Below, piece by piece: positions 38,633 through 50,600 of a stretch of DNA of 64,000 bases; position 1 is the stretch's first letter; each line of letters opens with the position of its first letter. The stretch lies in NCBI RefSeq assembly GCF_033807715.1, contig NC_084596.1:27602879-27666878 (forward strand), in the 5' to 3' direction. This DNA comes from Cololabis saira (Eukaryota > Chordata > Actinopteri > Beloniformes > Belonidae). The translations under genes were made by a program, and so were the position numbers. Below the pieces are notes generated by a model. That model was given only the letters and a program-made list of their open reading frames with translations. It ran no database searches and was not told the DNA's origin.

Positions 38633-41600
38633 ATATATATATTTGTATATATTTTTGTATATATTTTTAAAGACAACACAGACTTGCATGCTCAGGCACA
38701 TGGAGGTTTTGTACACAAACAAAAGTGAAGAGACAAACTCGTCAGTTCCCAGATCAAGTTTGGAAATTGCTGTTTTCACTCATGTCATTGAAACAAAAGT
38801 TGTTATCACATCATGGAGCCAAAATCCCTTTCTCACAACTTCAGCTGTGACTTAAGTAATTAGAAAAGCTACGTCACTGAATTCATGAAGTCATGCTATC
38901 AAGAAGGCACTCGTGAAAAACAGTAATTTTAGATGTTTTTGTGTTTTTTAGTGTGTCGCCCATACATCAAGGTCTACCAAGGGATGCAGGCGGTTTACTC
39001 ATCTGGTGTCTAGTAAGTAGCTTACGCAAGTCATTTAAACATTATTGTTCACTTCAAAGAACGTCGGGTAACTTTAAAGGAGTTTTCTGTGTAAGTTAGC
39101 TTATTGTTCATTTTAATTCTGAGTTACTGCTTCGTGTAAATATCTGTAATTGCTTCCACACGTTGGCTCGCTTTGACTGTGTTCTGTGTTTGTTGTTTAA
39201 GTCATATTGGTCCCGGCCACAGAGACCGTGTGTGCATCACCCTGGAGCCCGCCCAGCTCCTGAAAGGAGACATCATGGTAGGAAACAACTCGAGGCGTTC
39301 CTCTAAAACGGCAACTTCAGTGCTGCGCGTCTTGATTATGATGTTTTTTTATGTGTTGGTTTGTAGATTAAATGCTATCATAAAAGTGACATCACATCGG
39401 AGCGTGAAGTTATTTTCCGGCTGCAGTTCCACACGGGAGCAGTGCAGGGTTACAACCTGATGTTTGAAAAGGAGGACATGGAGGCTGCCAACAAAGGTAC
39501 ACCTGAAAAACACCTTGAGAGCAGGCCTCAACCTGCCGGCCGCTCGTCAACACCGGCTCTTCCGCTGCACATAATGTCTGCGAGGCTCGGTCTGCCCTCC
39601 ATCTATACCTGGCACTTTTAGCCCAGTAATCTTGTTTTCCTAAACATGTTTATGTGTGCTAGCTGAATGTCAAACATCATCGTTCATCTTCCTGAATGAC
39701 ATACATTCATGGCATCTCTGAGTTTGCTGTCGTTTCATTCCAGATCCAAGATTCCCAGACTACGGTAAAGTGGAGCTCGTGTTCTCAGAGGGACCCGAGA
39801 AGATCCCAGGTAGAGTCCCAACTCTTAAAGAAGTATCTACAGGAAGAGCTAGTTGGAAAAAGCGGGCACAATGCTCTCCTCATTTTTATTTTCGTGCTTC
39901 CCCCTCTGCCTCCTGGTGAGAGGGGATGAGGAATGCTGGGGAGGGGAAATGTAGTGTGAAGTGTGTGCTGACAGAGGAGTAAAGAAGCACAGCATGCGCT
40001 GCCCCAGATCCCCACAGGAGCGAAAGTATGTGGGTCTGTCGGATTTGTTATGTGCTACATCGATGTCTATGAATCTCCGTCCTAATAAAACACAACTGAA
40101 TTGCTTTCCTTAAAGTCTTCCTGGGATGTTTTGGTCTATTTAACCTGGGAAAGAAATAAAAACACTATTCAGTATACGTTCCTGTGAATCCAAAGTTACA
40201 ACCAGGGGCTAGTTGACTTGACTATCTGGTTTATTTGAACTTTAAAAGGTGAAATGTATTTAAATTTGTTTCCCTCAACTACATTCCCCCTCGCTGTTGC
40301 CTCATAATTTACATTTCACACAGGAAAATAATTTCAATCTTCTTGGTAAGAAGCTTCAGGCCTCGTTTACACGGAGCAAAAACGGAGGCGTTTTCATGCG
40401 TTTTGGCCGTTCGTTTACACGAAAACGGAGCTCAAAGTCACCAAAAACGATCATTTCTGAAAACTCCGGCCAAAGTGGAGATTTTCAAAAACTCTGTTTT
40501 CACGTTTGCTTGTAAACGGAGGAAAAGGGAGGAAAATGGAGATTTAGGCTCAGAACGTCACATTATGCAACAGAAACGTCACAGCATCATTTGTGCGACC
40601 TGTGTTTACAATTTGTTTGGCCACCGTCGTTATTTTCTTGTATTTTACCTGTTTTATATTCTAAAGTCACACTTAAAAGTAACTCCACTTCTCTGTCACT
40701 CCAAACGAAAGACTCTCGTTCCGTCTTGGAAGTAACTGGCAGTCAAGGCTGATTTATGGTTCCGCGTTACACCAACGCAGAGCCTACGGCGTAGGGTACG
40801 CGGCGACGCGCACCGTACGCAGGCTACGCCGTCGATTTAACGCGGAACCATATTATTCAGGCTTCACACGTGTCATTTGTTGATGTTTTTTTTCCAGGAT
40901 TCCGATTGGCTTGCATGACTTTACGCTTCTCGTTACACTGCCCCCTGCAGGTTTGGCTGCTCATAGCACCTTAACAGCGTTTTCATGCGGGTTTGTGTAA
41001 ACGAGGATATGTTTGAAAACGTAGAGGGGAAAATATCCGTTTTTGTAAATACCCGGCTATGTGTAAACGTGGCCTCAGTTGCACCCAGCTGTATTTTTAA
41101 TTATTACATTTTTTCAAATAGTGATATTTGTCAAGAACAGACATTACACAGCTCTGCAGTACTAACGGTAGTGTTATTTTTGGATCCAGGGGCTGAGAGG
41201 TGGCAGAACGGACCAGATGTTGTTGTGGACTACAACACAGCGGATCCTCTAACCCGCTGGGACTCGTACCAGAACATCTGTGATGGCGAAGGTACGGCCG
41301 CTATGCTGTATTTGTTGCGACGTGACTCACGGGACTCTGTTGTGGCAGCGCCAGGTTCTACATGATGAGTCTGACTTTATCTGAGCAAAAATACTACCAG
41401 ATGTTTCATGAATGAAGACAGTAATGGAGGTTAAAGGGACTTCACTTCTGATTGGAGCTTAAAAAGCCATGCAGACGGAAACAAGACGTTTACTATGGTG
41501 AAAAAAACCAAAAAGACAGAAAACGTAACCCCAGGCTACATCTTACCATGGCGTGTACTATGATGGGAATGGCAATGAGTGTTGTTTTCGTGTAAAGTAA

Positions 41601-44600
41601 AGAGGAGTGGTGTTGTATGCAGGGAATGCTGAGTTCAGAGGAAGAGCAGATAGTTCTCAAGAGATTTGGGTTTTGTTGTCTTGTGAAATGAATAGGCGTG
41701 CTTGAACCATCCCACACATGCACATGCTTTCACAAGTACACACACACACACACACACACACTAACTCACAGCCACCCTGACGGGACGCCCCGTCCGAGCC
41801 GCGGTTGTTGCTCTCCGCTGAACCGCAGAATTCACAACAACCTCCCAGAATAGAGCGACGTGGTAGCGGCATTAAAACACAGATCCACCCTTTTCCAGTA
41901 TTCATTGAGCGTTTTAACAAGCGTAGGTTCAGCTTGATGAAAACGGCTGCCTTTTCTGTTCCTTTTTTTTTGTGTTTTTTTTTTAATGTTCGTTTAAAAT
42001 ACAGCAGAATTTGATCCCCCGCTTTTGGAAATGCAGTGAAAGATCAACCGCTCAAATTTAAAAATTCATCAAAGCAAAGACCCTTTTCTGTTGCCTTAAT
42101 TCCAAAGCATTTATGTGGGATATTTACAGCCTTGTTTTCTCATGTAAACACTACATGTAAGAGGAAGGCCTCGGAGCTGTTGTTGGAATTCTACATGTAC
42201 TTACCAGCGGCCCAGTTTCAGGCCCCGGTTTGCTCCGGGGAGCTGCCACCCAGAGGCAAGCCTGCAGGAGGATGTCTAGGAGCTGTTTGGCACCGCAGTG
42301 CTAAGGTTGTGAAAAGAAAACCTCATTTGCTTCAGTGGCTGCTCTTCGATGGCCATCGTGTGTGTTTATCCCAGTGTGTGAATGAAGAGTTGAATAGTAA
42401 AAGATTGCTTTTTCTGAAAGGCTGTTTACTCAGGCAGGGCAGGTTGTTGTCTTTGGGTCGTGCTTGAAGGTGGTAAAGGTTATGTTTGAATATCCCTTTG
42501 TAGCCTCTATAATCTTTTCTTAATTTCAGGTTATGATACAGGATCTTTTTAACTCTCACCTCTATTCATACACAGCCATGTAAATAGCTGCCACCTATTC
42601 CTAGATTAGGTTCAAATGTTAATCGGAACAATCCACAGGCCTTGCTGTCTGCATTTTTAATATAGTAGAGAATATAGTTAGAAAACAACAACAAATAACT
42701 TGAATCCAGCTACAGATGTTAAAAACGTCCTGATAAATATTAAGAATACAATATTCCAAAACTTAGTGTCCATTTAATGGACATAAGCCTAAATTATAAG
42801 GAGCCTATTGTTGATAGAAATGTATTCCTCCTTAATTATTTGACTTTTAGACAAAATCCTTGGAAAACCCATGGCAAACTGTAGATAAGTAGACAACAGA
42901 CGTCTTCTCCAAGCAGGAATATCACAAGTGTCACTAAAATCTATGAAGCATTAACTTTAAAGCAGACATATTATGCCCTTTTTTCACAAATTGGTGCAAT
43001 TTCATAATTTCTTATGAAAAACCACACAGACTGTTAATGATTAATGTCTAAGTTTGTCATTTGTCATACAAGGTGGAGTGAGCCACTCGATTCCAGCCTG
43101 CCCTCTGTGTGCCAAGGAGTGTGCTGCTTTTGAGATCTGTCTTGCAGCTTTGCGCCTCCATTCAGATGTAGATTTGGAAGAAAATGACTAAATAACCCTT
43201 GACGCCCCTTAAACCTATGTAAAAACATCCAGGAATGAGCCTGAGCGCTTATAACACAAACCAAACTCACATACACTTGATAACACAACCGCATATACAT
43301 TTTTTTCTTTTTTTTAAATAAAAAAAAATAAACCAACTTATGTTCTCCTGATCTGCTGTCCGGCCAGAGGCGGTTGGTACCGACCGACCGTCCGAGTGGC
43401 TCACTGAAAGACATAAGCGTAGGCAGCCCCTAAAAACGTCATGTGGTTGGTAGGAACGGGCGATATTTTACCGTTCACGATAAACCGTCAAAAAAATTCC
43501 CCACGATAAGAATTTGTCATCTCGCGGTAAAAACGATAAATTCCTGTTGATGACGTTTTTGTGTAAAACTGATTTATGGTTCTGCGTTAAATCCATGCAC
43601 AACGTGAAGGAAGGAAGGAAGGAAGGAAGGAAGGAAGGAAGGAAGGAAGGAAGGAAGGAAGGAAGGAAGGAAGGAAGGAAGGAAGGAAGGAAGGAAGGAA
43701 GGAAGGAAGGAAGGAAGGAGAGAGAAGAAGGAAGGAGAGGGCAGGAGGAAGGAAGGAAGGAAGGAAGGAAGGAAGGAAGGAAGGAAGGAAGGAAGGAAGG
43801 AAGGAAGGAAGGAAGGAAGGAGGGAAGAAGGAAGGAGGGAAGAAGGAAGGAGAGAGAAGAAGGAAGGAGAGGGCAGGAGGAAGGAAGGAAGGAAGGAAGG
43901 AAGGAAGGAAGGAAGGAAGGAAGGAAGGAAGGAAGGAAGGAAGGAAGGAAGGAAGGAAGGAAGGAAGGAAGGAAGGAAGGAAGGAAGGAAGGAAGGAGAG
44001 AGAAGAAGGAAGGAGAGGGCAGGAGGAAGGAAGGAAGGAAGGAAGGAAGGAAGGAAAGAGGAGAAGGAAGGGAGAAAACAAGGAAAGAAGGAAGGAGAGA
44101 GCAGAAGGAAGGAAGGAAGGAAGGAAGGAAGGAAGGAAGGAAGGAAGGAAAGAGGAGAAGGAAGGGAGAAAACAAGGAAAGAAGGAAGGAGAGAGCAGAA
44201 GGAAGGAAGGAAGGAAGGGAAGAAGGAAGGAGAGAGAAGAAGGAAGGAGAGGGCAGGAGGAAGGAAGGAAGGAAGGAAGGAAGAAAAGAGGAAGGAAGGA
44301 AGAAAAGAGGAAGGAAGGAAGGAAGGAAGGAAGGAAGGAAGGAAGGAAGGAAGGAAGGAAGGAAGGAAGGAAGGAAGGAAGGAAGGAAGGAAAGAGGAGA
44401 AGGAAGGGAGAAAACAAGGAAAGAAGGAAGGAGAGAGCAGAAGGAAGGAAGGAAGGAAGGAAGGGAAGGAAGGAAGGAAGGAAGGAAGGAAGGAAGGAAG
44501 GAAGGAAGGAAGGAAGGAAGGAAGGAAGGAAGGAAGGAAGGAAGGAAGGAAGGAAGGAAGGAAGGAAGGAAGGAAGGAAGGAAGGATGGATAAATTCCCG

Positions 44601-47600
44601 TTGATGAGGTTTTTGTGTAAAAAACATGGCAGATCTGAGAGCGAGATAGATTTATAGTTGAAAAGATGGAGTTGAATTGGTATTTTTTTTATCGTCATTT
44701 TTATCGTTATCGGGATAAATGCCAGAAATTATCGTGATACATTTTTTAGTCCATACCGCCCATCCCTAGTGGTTGGCTGTTTGAGTCGGTAGTGACAAAG
44801 ACTGACGTCGCATACATGCACGCAGGTTTAATCAGTTACAGATTTCACTAAAAAGCACTAAATATGCTGCTTCTTGCATGAAACAGACAACTTTGCAACA
44901 CTGCAGGTGCATCGCTTGTAAATCTTGTCTGTACTTTTATATTTAATTGGTTACAAAAAGTTACTGCATGTCCAAGTTGTGTAAGAGGTGAGAAACTATT
45001 TCATGCAAATGAACTTAACTGTAACACTATATTCAGAGGATTTTAAGAGCTATGTACACACACGGAAGGCTGCGCTGGAGAAAATAGGAGGGCTGTGATG
45101 TTTCTGATTCACATTTTTGGTATGCGGGAGATGCGGTATGGTAGTAAATGAGACGGCGTGGAAGAGGCCGGGTAATTGCACGGCCATGCACAGCTAGACC
45201 TCCTGTGATGTGAGAGCAGCATAAGGAACAGTTGTGGGTTTTTCTGCTTTCTGCACCGCACTTGGTGGATTTTTCAGGGACTGACCTTTTCCGCAACGGC
45301 CGACGCGGTGAACACAAGAGCAGAAATGGTTTGACTGAGCGAGTTAAGAACATACTTGGTAAACCATCTCTCACTTGTCAGTGCAATTCAGATAGATAAA
45401 ACTGTTTTTTAAAGCGCCCTTGAACCCCGTAATTGCGTTCGGCACATCTGTTTCTTTCTAGTTTTGTACATGAGGACAGCAAGCATGTAATTTCTTGACA
45501 CGCAAGTGTGAGAGAAAAACAACTTTGGCTGCCACTTTTCATGAAAATTGCCCGGGGCTCCCGGCACAAGTTAATGATTCCTTTTAATTAAAAAGTGTCT
45601 TTTTACAGAGTGAAAACGTCTTGAGCTGCAGGAATTTTGTTTTCATCCTCTGATCCTCTTTTCGAGGCTGTCCTCTCTCTCTCTCCTTCTACCCCCTACC
45701 CCCCCAAACCTTTTCTCCCCAGTGGGGTAGTCCCCTAACGCAGGGAGGTAGGGTTACTTGTTTCCGCCAGCCCACCTCCTTCCCGCAGCCCCGCCTTACT
45801 TGTTTACATTCCTCTATCCTTATTTGGAGATCTCAAGCCCCCCCCTCTCGTTCCCGTGTGTAGAGTGCAGGCACTCTCATCTTCTCAGCAGAGAAGGAAA
45901 GCGGGACTAACTTAATCAAACTCTCTTGATTTGCCCCTCACTATTACCTGCTGTCACGTGTGTGCATTGTCTCTTAACCTCCTCACGTCTGCTTGCAATG
46001 GACACTGGGATTGTTTCGTGTGCCCACCTGGCACGGACGGTGAAGGTAAGAGCTTTTCCTCTTGAGACAGACTCGGTGTGGCCGTGAGAGGTGATGATGA
46101 CACAGGTGACTCAGAGAAAATGGAGAGAATCAAGGTGAAAGGTGGTTGAAAAGCTGCACACACCTGGCTGGAAGGGCCACGTGAGGGGCTGGTCAGGAGC
46201 TTCCTGCTGGAAACGACCTGCATTGAGCTCTGAGCTCTGAGCCGAAGCTGCTCGAGACAGGATGCGGGTTTGTGTGAGTGGAGAGGGTAAAAGCCACACA
46301 TAACAGGAGCTGAGGAGCAGAGCAGGAGGAGGAGGAGGAGGAGGAGGAGGAGGAGGGGGGCCTTTTATCATGCGTGTCTGGTATTCAGATCCTCTGGTCA
46401 TGGTTTTACTGAAAGGCAAGTACTTGAGGCGGTAGGTTGAGGGAGAAGCTTAGGAGTCATGTTCAAGCGCTCCTTTGTTGGGGCAGAGTGAGATTGAGGC
46501 GGCAGCTTTATTTACTCCCAACTTCTAATCATTCGGCAGAAGTCTTCAAGACTGAACCTGATGTCTTGAATTGCTGTGACCAAATAACTGACCTGACTGT
46601 GATTTCTTTTTTTTTGGGGAGGGGGGGGTGGCTACTTCTGAGGATTAATGAGGCTGTTTGGACATATGCTGGGGGTCAAGGGGCAATTGAGAGTAAGTAA
46701 GGAGGCTTAATCGCAGCAGAGTGAGGAATGCGAGGGTGAAGAGATATCTCAAGCTGACTCTTGTAGAAACATGCAGGAGTTTTAACATCTCATTTGTAAT
46801 CCATACAAAAGAGCACCTTTGGCTGTGTCACATGTTTTGCACTTGAGGCTTTGACAGTTACCCTGGTGGCCTGATCGTAGAGGATGGATTGGTTTCAGTT
46901 TAGAATATCAAAGATTTTGGTTGCATTTTTGTCCTGAAACATCTAATTACGTGATTTGTCTGCATTTACTAACACGATACACATCTTTTTCTCTGTCATT
47001 GTTTTAATGGTGCGGCTGTTTGTTCTCTGTTTTGTCTGGAATGTCGTCTTTATGCGGTGGAGGATGATTACAAGTGACCTTGTCAATCACAGATCCAGAA
47101 TGTCGGAGTTTTGGGGGGAGGGACTTGTCTGTTCATGTTGGGAGTCTTGACTTTGTTTGTCTGTGTGAGTCCGCCGTCTTTGTGTCTATATGCGTGTTTG
47201 CCAGTACCAGCTGACTGTATGAAGCGCTGCATCTCTTCTATTTTGCAGCGCCGCACTATCAAGGCCTAACTCAGGACAAAGCAGCAAACAAGAGGAGCCT
47301 GGGCGGAGGAGGAGAGGCCACGTTGGGGCGCGGGGCCCGCACCACCTCCGCCACCTCCAGCCCCGACCACAGCGACCACACGCTGTCCGTCAGCAGCGAC
47401 TCGGGCCTGTCCAGCACCTCTCTGTGGACGGACAAACCCGCGCCCGTCACCTCCAACAACGCCGTCAGGGTGAACCCGGGACCCAGCCAGCAGGAAAAGG
47501 TCCAGCTGAAGCGGCTCCTCAGTGGATTTGGTCTCGAGGACCCGTCGCTGGAAGAGATGGACGACCGAGGCCCTCGAGGGGGCGTGCAGCAGACGGGTCC

Positions 47601-50600
47601 TGCACAACTGCACGTGAACGGAGACGCCCGACCTCGCGAGAGGGAAACGGACATCCTCGACGATGAAGTCATCACAGGTCATGATCTCCACAGCGTGGAC
47701 AGCCTGGGAACCTTGTCGTCCTCGTGCCACAAGAGCAGTCAGAACTCCCTGCTGTCGGACGGCTTCGGGAGTCCCGGGGGAGAGGAACACCCGGGTCAGA
47801 GTCACCACCTCCTGCATCAGACTGCTCCTTCTCACGTGGAGGAGTACGAAAGGTCCTACGCAGACGCTAGACGGGCCTGCCTGAGCTCCAGGAGTAACTC
47901 GGTGGCGTCCTCCAATCCGGGCAGCGCTCCCGCTCTCAAGCAGCACGTGTACAGACAGGGAAGCTACTCCACGCAGTCCTGGGTCCGGCAGCAGCAGATG
48001 GTCGCTGCCCAGCAGTTCATCTACATGCCGGAAGATCGGAGCGACGCAGAGAGGTTCTCCGGGGGCAAAGCGGTGAGCGCTGCGCCCAAAGAAGGCCTGC
48101 CTCCTCAACGACAAGACCCCGTCAGGGACGCTATCAGAAGCGCCGCCGCGCCTCAAAAAGACCAAGCGATGACGAACAATAACAACAACATCAAACGGGA
48201 CGAGGAGTTCAAATCTCTCACGAAGGATATTGACAACTCCATTGATCAGCTCAACCAGCTCATCATGGACCTGGATCCCACGTTCATGCCGGCGTTGAGC
48301 CGCAGCCGCAGCACGTCCGTTAAAAAGAACGGCGGGACGCACCCCAACGGCTCCTTCAGCGAGTGTTCAAACGGCATCGATCTCAGATTCAACGATAGTA
48401 ACGCAGCAACGCTGAAAAGCAAGCAGAAGACAGGTGAGCTACTCGGACGGGCCGGGCGGGGTGTGGTGTGGTGGTGTGGTGGTGTTTGTCCAGGGAAGGG
48501 GTTTGTTTTCACCAAACTACCTGGATATGACATAATCAAAAATATTCACATTATTTCCAGTAACGTGCAGAGAATCGTTCCTCTCCGACAGGCTCAGCTT
48601 TCCTTCCCCTTGACTGGAAAAATCAAGCTAACAAAGCGTGCCCTCTCTTCCTCCCTCCCCCCCCGGCGTGTTTTAGTGGCAGAAATAGCAGGGTTCTTGC
48701 CAAGATTTCAGATGTTTTCAGTACGTTTCTAAAGCGAGAGCACCGTTCAGACTTGTCTGCAGCTATCTGAGTGAAGGATCGGCTGTCCTGAAGCTACGTG
48801 AAAAGAAATCAGAAATATGCAGAACCAGAAGCTTTGAAAATGTCTTATAATCATGACATATAACTACAGTTAAAGATTTCGTCTGCCCAAACTCTCCCAG
48901 GTCCTTATTTGCGATATCACTGTATTAATTACGTCTTTTTGAACAAACAGCACTTTAATGGCTCTTGTATAATCAGTAGATATCCAGATATCCATCAATA
49001 ATGTCTGATCTTACAAAATTAAGTAGATCTTGTGTCTCCAATTCATTGCCCCTGGAGCTTTAGTGTCCTAGACAAACATCAAGAACCATTTAGCATTTTT
49101 CTTTTTGTAATCAAGTGAAGCTATCTATGTCCTCATGCTCCAAAGATTGCAACATTTAGCTAATCCACATATGTTACGGTCTGTGTTCGTAGCTAAACTG
49201 AATGTTCGTGGTCGGTGCAGTGGCAGCGAAATGCAGTGAGGCAAAGAAAACCCAGAAAGCTGTTCTGGCTGCGTATACATCGGCCAGGGGAAGCGTTAGG
49301 AATTTCCAGAAGAGGAACAAGCGAGCCCGCAGGCGCAGTTTTTTCCATTTGATTCCAGAGGCTTACCTGTCTGCACATATCGACATCGCTTCCTTCCAAA
49401 AAACAACCACCAAAGGCTTCAGCTTTGTTCATTTGTAAAACAAGATGTAGGAGAGAAGGGATTGTTTGCTTTTTACAGTTCTCAGTTTAGAGTCATAGTT
49501 CAAAGCTCTGTTTGTATATTTGTGTTAGAATGGGAAGTAAATTATTTATACTGAAGAAAGGATGGTCAGATTGCTTCGATGTTGTGAATAATTCATCCCA
49601 ACTCTTTAAAGCAAACCTTTTGCTTTTAATCTGTGTGACAAGACCGATTTTTATTTTTATTTCTTGAAACATGATGTTAAAGATTTAAGAGCCTGGTACA
49701 GTTAGTTTCATAATCTCTATGCAAGATTTGGCGATACAAATGCAGATGAATAATTTATAAGGAATTTAATCATTCACATTTCATTATTTCCATGATGCAC
49801 CGCAGAAGTTTAATCAAGGTGTTTCACAACCTGAGGAAGGAACTGCTACTGATTTTCTTCTATGATAATGGACGGCTGTTGCTGGAATAGTTTTTCTCTC
49901 TGTGGAAAGACCTCATCCCTTGGATATTACTGATGTCCGACTGATTTGTACCAGTAACGTTTGGCCGCCTACCGTAGACTCCTATGTTCAGAAAAGGCCA
50001 GTTATTGATGGTTCCACCTCAGCTGAGATTATGGCCCCAGGTGTGTCCCAGAAAAAGATGAATAAAAAGAAAAGAACATCCATCATCACCTAAATGTAAA
50101 ACAAAACTGCCTTCTAGTGCTGTTGCTGTGATGCAGCTTTTTCCTTAGTTATGATGCGTGCTGAGGATAAAAACTGCACCTCAAACATTTATATAGCTTC
50201 TGACACTGTTAATATCACAACTGGCGGGCGCAACGACCAATGTTGAGTCTCATTAAGCTCATTGTGATACATTAACATGCAAAGCTGAAGCGAACGCCCT
50301 TATTCTTTCCAGTTATAGTATTTACATGAGTCAAATATAGCATATTTCATTCAGGTCTGATTAATTACTCTTGCCCACCGTACTTCCTTGTAAGGGACAT
50401 AATTAAGGGTTTTAAAACCCTTAATGACATCTGTGTCCCTCTGAACACAAAGCATTATTTGGATCCTTCGTTAGGCTCTTTTTTTTTTTGCAACTACAGT
50501 ATACTGTTTTGCATTGACTACACCTCATGTGGCACTACTGTACCTCTGAGGTGGAACGAGCCAGTTTCTGCAAGCTCAAGGCCCCTTCCATCACGCCACC

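Larger units (their letters stand above)
41292..47248 (+). other. tns3: tns3 intron 11 (6 kb)
   Basis: Contains a CA run (41740-41761), the composite hAT element with its GGAA array (43451-44768) and a GGA run (about 46322-46354). The flanking parts (41770-43440 and 44780-47230) show no conserved exon. A C/T-rich stretch lies at 45670-45860. Confidence 0.6.

Noticed and set aside
42955..43000. Possible solo terminus of the TTAA-flanked family (gacatattatgcccttttt)
   Set aside because: No matching opposite end or flanking TTAA found; kept only as a remark.
43514..44698. Long ORFs on both strands (346-374 codons) across the GGAA array
   Set aside because: They translate only as Lys-Glu-Gly-Arg or Leu-Pro-Ser-Phe repeats, a product of the tetranucleotide repeat; no start context, splice structure or homology.
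46020..46050. Possible micro-exon ending acggtgaag/gtaaga in tns3 intron 11
   Set aside because: Looked at as a home for the missing SLYAKV segment. The donor is good but no acceptor lies nearby and the translation does not match tensin.
47266..48342. 358-codon minus-strand ORF
   Set aside because: It is the antisense of the GC-rich tns3 exon 12, whose plus-strand product matches tensin-3. High GC opens the opposite frame by chance.
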